DNA of 64,000 nt from NCBI RefSeq assembly GCF_014280075.1, contig NZ_CP047950.1, positions 1,116,001-1,180,000 on the forward strand, in the 5' to 3' direction. This stretch comes from Synechococcus sp. A15-62. Lineage in GTDB: Bacteria > Cyanobacteriota > Cyanobacteriia > PCC-6307 > Cyanobiaceae. This document shows positions 61,808 through 64,000 of this stretch, piece by piece. The notes under the pieces were generated by a model. It ran no database searches. It had not been told where the DNA came from and worked only from the letters and a program-made list of their open reading frames with translations. A program made the position numbers and the translations under genes. How positions within the stretch are numbered: position 1 is the first letter of the stretch; every line of letters begins with the position of its first letter.

Positions 61808-62980
61808 TCAGGAAAATGCCTCGAGCACGGATGCAAAGCGGCCGGGAACGGCGTCGAGATCCCGATCCGACAGCCAGGGACCAAGGGTCAACCGCAGGCC
61901 CGACTGACGTTCAGGCCAGGGAATGCCCATGGCCGTGAGCACAGCACTGTCGGCACTGCTGCCACTGCTGCAGGCACTGCCACTGCTGCAGGCCACCCCC
62001 GCCGCCGCCAGCCGACGCACCAGATCGCGTCCGGGCAAGGGCTGGCCGTCAGCGCTGGTTGCCAGCAGCGCGATGTGATGCGGCAGACGCTGATCGGGTG
62101 ACGGTCCGCAGAGCTGAAGCTGGGGTAGCTCCAGCAGGCGTTCGAGCAGTTGATCCCGTTGACGACGGATCTGGGTTGAGCTGCCCGGTGGAACGGGCCG
62201 GTTGACGGGGTCAAAGCTGGGGAGGACCATCAGGGCTTCGGCCATGCCGCTCACCAACGCAACCGGTTCGGTGCCGGAGCGCAGGCCGTGCTCCTGGCCA
62301 CCACCGCCCTGGAGCGGTGAAAGTTCCACACCCGGGGCCCGAATCAGCAGTCCCACGCCCCGGGGGCCTCGGAACTTATGGGCCGAGAGGGTCAGCAGAT
62401 CAACCCCGAGCCGCTCGAAGGCGAAGCAACCCTGGGGCACAAGCTGGGTCGCATCACTGTGGATGAGGATGCCGCGCTCGCGGCAGGCCCGAGCGATCGT
62501 GCTGATGGGTTGGAGTGCACCCACTTCGCCCTGGGCAGCGATCAGGGAAACCAATCGGGTTGGAGCGGACAACAACCGATCGAGCTGGTCGAGTCGCACA
62601 ACGCCCTGGCCATCAACGGGCCATTCGGCAATGCTCCAGCCCAGGGCTTCGAGTTGGTGCGCGGCAGCGACCACCGCCGGATGCTCCACCGCAGAGATCA
62701 CCAAACGGCCCGGAGCAAGACCTGCGGCACTGCCAAGCAGGGCGAGGTGCACAGATTCCGTCGCCCCTGAGGTGACGATCAACTGATCAGGGCTGACAGC
62801 AAAACGCTCGGCGATGCGCCAACGGGCCCGCTCCAGAGCCTCGGCTGCTGCCAACCCGGCGCCATGAAGGCTGCTGGGGTTGGCCCAGGCCGTCTGCAGC
62901 AACTGCTGCATCACCACGATCACCGCCGGCAGGGGCGGTGTCGTGGCAGCAGCATCCAGATAGAGCTCAGGGCGTTCCAC
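61808..62980 (-). CDS. Cysteine desulfurase (IscS/NifS-like)
   Basis: The 390-residue fold-type I PLP enzyme has LYLDAAATTPPLPAVIVVMQ at the start, IVTSGATESVHLALLGSAAG, and VISAVEHPAVVAAAHQLEAL. The PLP lysine is in LLTLSAHKFRGPRGVGLL. The active-site Cys loop GVACSSGSACSSGSSADS is full. It supplies sulfur for Fe-S clusters or thiolation. The GTG at 62980 (VERPELYLDAA) is used because no ATG precedes the conserved start; it overlaps dapF by 14 nt. The long upstream frame to 63124 runs within dapF. Confidence 0.88.
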   Translation of the reverse strand: MERPELYLDAAATTPPLPAVIVVMQQLLQTAWANPSSLHGAGLAAAEALERARWRIAERFAVSPDQLIVTSGATESVHLALLGSAAGLAPGRLVISAVEHPAVVAAAHQLEALGWSIAEWPVDGQGVVRLDQLDRLLSAPTRLVSLIAAQGEVGALQPISTIARACRERGILIHSDATQLVPQGCFAFERLGVDLLTLSAHKFRGPRGVGLLIRAPGVELSPLQGGGGQEHGLRSGTEPVALVSGMAEALMVLPSFDPVNRPVPPGSSTQIRRQRDQLLERLLELPQLQLCGPSPDQRLPHHIALLATSADGQPLPGRDLVRRLAAAGVACSSGSACSSGSSADSAVLTAMGIPWPERQSGLRLTLGPWLSDRDLDAVPGRFASVLEAFS

Positions 62981-64000
62981 GCTCAAACCGCGCCTTGGTG
63001 CGCTGCTCCAGGGACTCACTGGCGAGATTGAGCATCGAGTCGAGGGACGTGCTGCTGAGGAAGGCCTGCACCTTCTGCTGCGCTTCATCACGGAGGCAGT
63101 GGTCAGGGCGCTGGCATTGATCAACGCAATCCTTCGAGCAATCGAAATCGGCTGCAGCCGTCCGCGCAGGTGGAGCGGCAGTGGCTTCGCTGGTCGACGC
63201 CATCGGGGAGCCTGCCGGCACCAGATCGGGCGTCAGCACCCCGTCAAACACCGCTTCGGCAGGTCCCGTCATCAGCACGGAACCGGTGCGATCGCGCCAC
63301 TCAATCATCAGCGGACCGCCGGGAAGCACCACCTCGGCGCAGTCATCGGCGAGGCCCAGCAACACCGCCGCCACCAGAGTGGCGCAGGCACCGGTGCCGC
63401 AGGCCAGGGTCGGGCCTGCACCCCGTTCCCAGACCCGGATCTCCAACCGTTCACGGCTCTGCACCTGGAGGAAATGAACATTGGTTTTGGCCGGGAAGGC
63501 CGGATGCACCTCCAGGGCAGCCCCCCAGGCATCGAAGGGAATGCTGGCCAGGTCGTCGACAGGCACCACCACATGGGGATTGCCCATGCCAACGGCCGCC
63601 ACCTTCAGCTGTTCTCCCTCCAGCAGCAGCACCCCCTGAGGGAGTCCGTCTTCAGGCATCAGGGTTGTGGGGATGCCTTCGGAGGTGAGGAAGGGCGGTC
63701 CCATGTCCACCCGCAACTGGCCATCGGCCATCAGTTCAGGGCGAATCATTCCCGCCAGAGTTTCGATGTCCCAGCGGCGGCCGGGGGCATCACCGTCGGT
63801 ATCGGCCAGGTAGCGGGCCAGGCAGCGAATGCCGTTGCCACACATTTCGGCCTCACTGCCATCGGCATTGAGAATCCTCATCCGCAGTTCTCCATCCGCC
63901 TTAGGAGGCAGCGCCAGGATCAAGCCATCGCCACCCACACCGAAGCGCCGATCACAGATGTGCCGTACCCAGGCGGGATCGGGATTGCTGATGGCATCGG
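62967..64000 (-). CDS. dapF: Diaminopimelate epimerase with C-terminal cysteine-rich extension (start beyond the window)
   Basis: The gene enters at 64000 and lacks its first residues. Both catalytic cysteines are present, in AEMCGNGIRCLARYLAD and TLACGTGACATLVAAVL, with GNPHVVVPVDD between. It converts LL- to meso-diaminopimelate for lysine and peptidoglycan. The family normally ends near VFDGVLTPD. Here about 80 further residues follow in frame, with a Ser/Thr/Ala linker, a CSKDCVDQCQRPDHC cluster and a helical end (SLDSMLNLASESLEQRTKAR). This looks like a fused small protein. Confidence 0.9.
   Translation of the reverse strand, partial: DAISNPDPAWVRHICDRRFGVGGDGLILALPPKADGELRMRILNADGSEAEMCGNGIRCLARYLADTDGDAPGRRWDIETLAGMIRPELMADGQLRVDMGPPFLTSEGIPTTLMPEDGLPQGVLLLEGEQLKVAAVGMGNPHVVVPVDDLASIPFDAWGAALEVHPAFPAKTNVHFLQVQSRERLEIRVWERGAGPTLACGTGACATLVAAVLLGLADDCAEVVLPGGPLMIEWRDRTGSVLMTGPAEAVFDGVLTPDLVPAGSPMASTSEATAAPPARTAAADFDCSKDCVDQCQRPDHCLRDEAQQKVQAFLSSTSLDSMLNLASESLEQRTKARFERGTP

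Noticed and set aside
1-64000. CRISPR arrays, insertion sequences, prophage or genomic island
   Set aside because: I found no regularly spaced direct repeats, transposase or integrase frames, or phage genes; gene content is core cyanobacterial throughout.

Overview
The window is a stretch of chromosome from a marine picocyanobacterium, most likely the Synechococcus/Cyanobium lineage. The evidence is the oxygen-dependent chlorophyll cyclase AcsF, Psb30, Psb32, Ycf20, PcxA and HemJ, together with the allophycocyanin-B subunit ApcD, which shows that phycobilisomes are present. Coding density is very high, GC is moderately high, and many genes overlap by 1-56 nt. I cannot assign the strain from sequence alone. 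There are about 63 protein genes, one tRNA and one disrupted sigma-factor gene. I saw no rRNA, insertion sequence, prophage or CRISPR array.

Layout. 1-7.9 kb (minus strand): the TldE/TldD pair, acsF, DUF2996, a small membrane protein, ubiX, an RNase R-like protein that has lost its catalytic residues, two half-size UPF0016 cation transporters and a YkgJ cysteine-cluster protein. 8.0-16.9 kb: psb30, recJ (minus), then cbbY-ycf20-glyK, a convergent rpmF, and ftsH-UPF0182. 16.9-30.3 kb: peroxiredoxin, tRNA-Met(CAU), an envelope M23 peptidase, trmL-cobU-pcxA-psb32, a TerB-like protein, a cytochrome b6f cofactor-assembly protein, lptC-metG, an FAD oxidoreductase, and rpmG-rpsR-rnb. 30.4-35.9 kb: pheT, rlmD, apcD with a clear terminator, the only long gene-poor spacer (about 540 bp), then a YqhA-like membrane protein. 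36-43 kb: a ribbon-helix-helix/J-domain protein, DUF3370, a frameshifted sigma factor, Ap4A phosphorylase, SpoIID/LytB, SDR, DUF2237 and small unknowns. 43-64 kb: metH, ilvE, cobN, an unknown protein, a PHP phosphoesterase, hemJ, an FeS-BCP-type photolyase, uvrC, a flavin reductase, coaD with a coiled-coil protein, dacB, DUF4330, DUF1995, a cysteine desulfurase and dapF (cut by the window end).

Themes. Several genes serve the photosynthetic apparatus and its repair (acsF, hemJ, psb30, psb32, ycf20, ftsH, CCB-type assembly factor, apcD, pcxA). CbbY and glycerate 3-kinase in one overlapping cluster both deal with products of Rubisco side reactions. CobN and CobU make cobalamin, and MetH uses it. 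Envelope functions are M23, LptC, SpoIID and DacB. DNA repair is represented by RecJ, UvrC and photolyase.

Most of the window is ordinary core genome. The parts most worth a second look are: the catalytically dead RNase R paralogue beside an intact one; the single-base frameshift in the sigma factor; the RHH/J-domain fusion; an in-frame cysteine-bearing extension on DapF; an FtsH with no first membrane helix; a photolyase lacking the CxxC part of its iron-sulfur site; and the structured spacer downstream of apcD.
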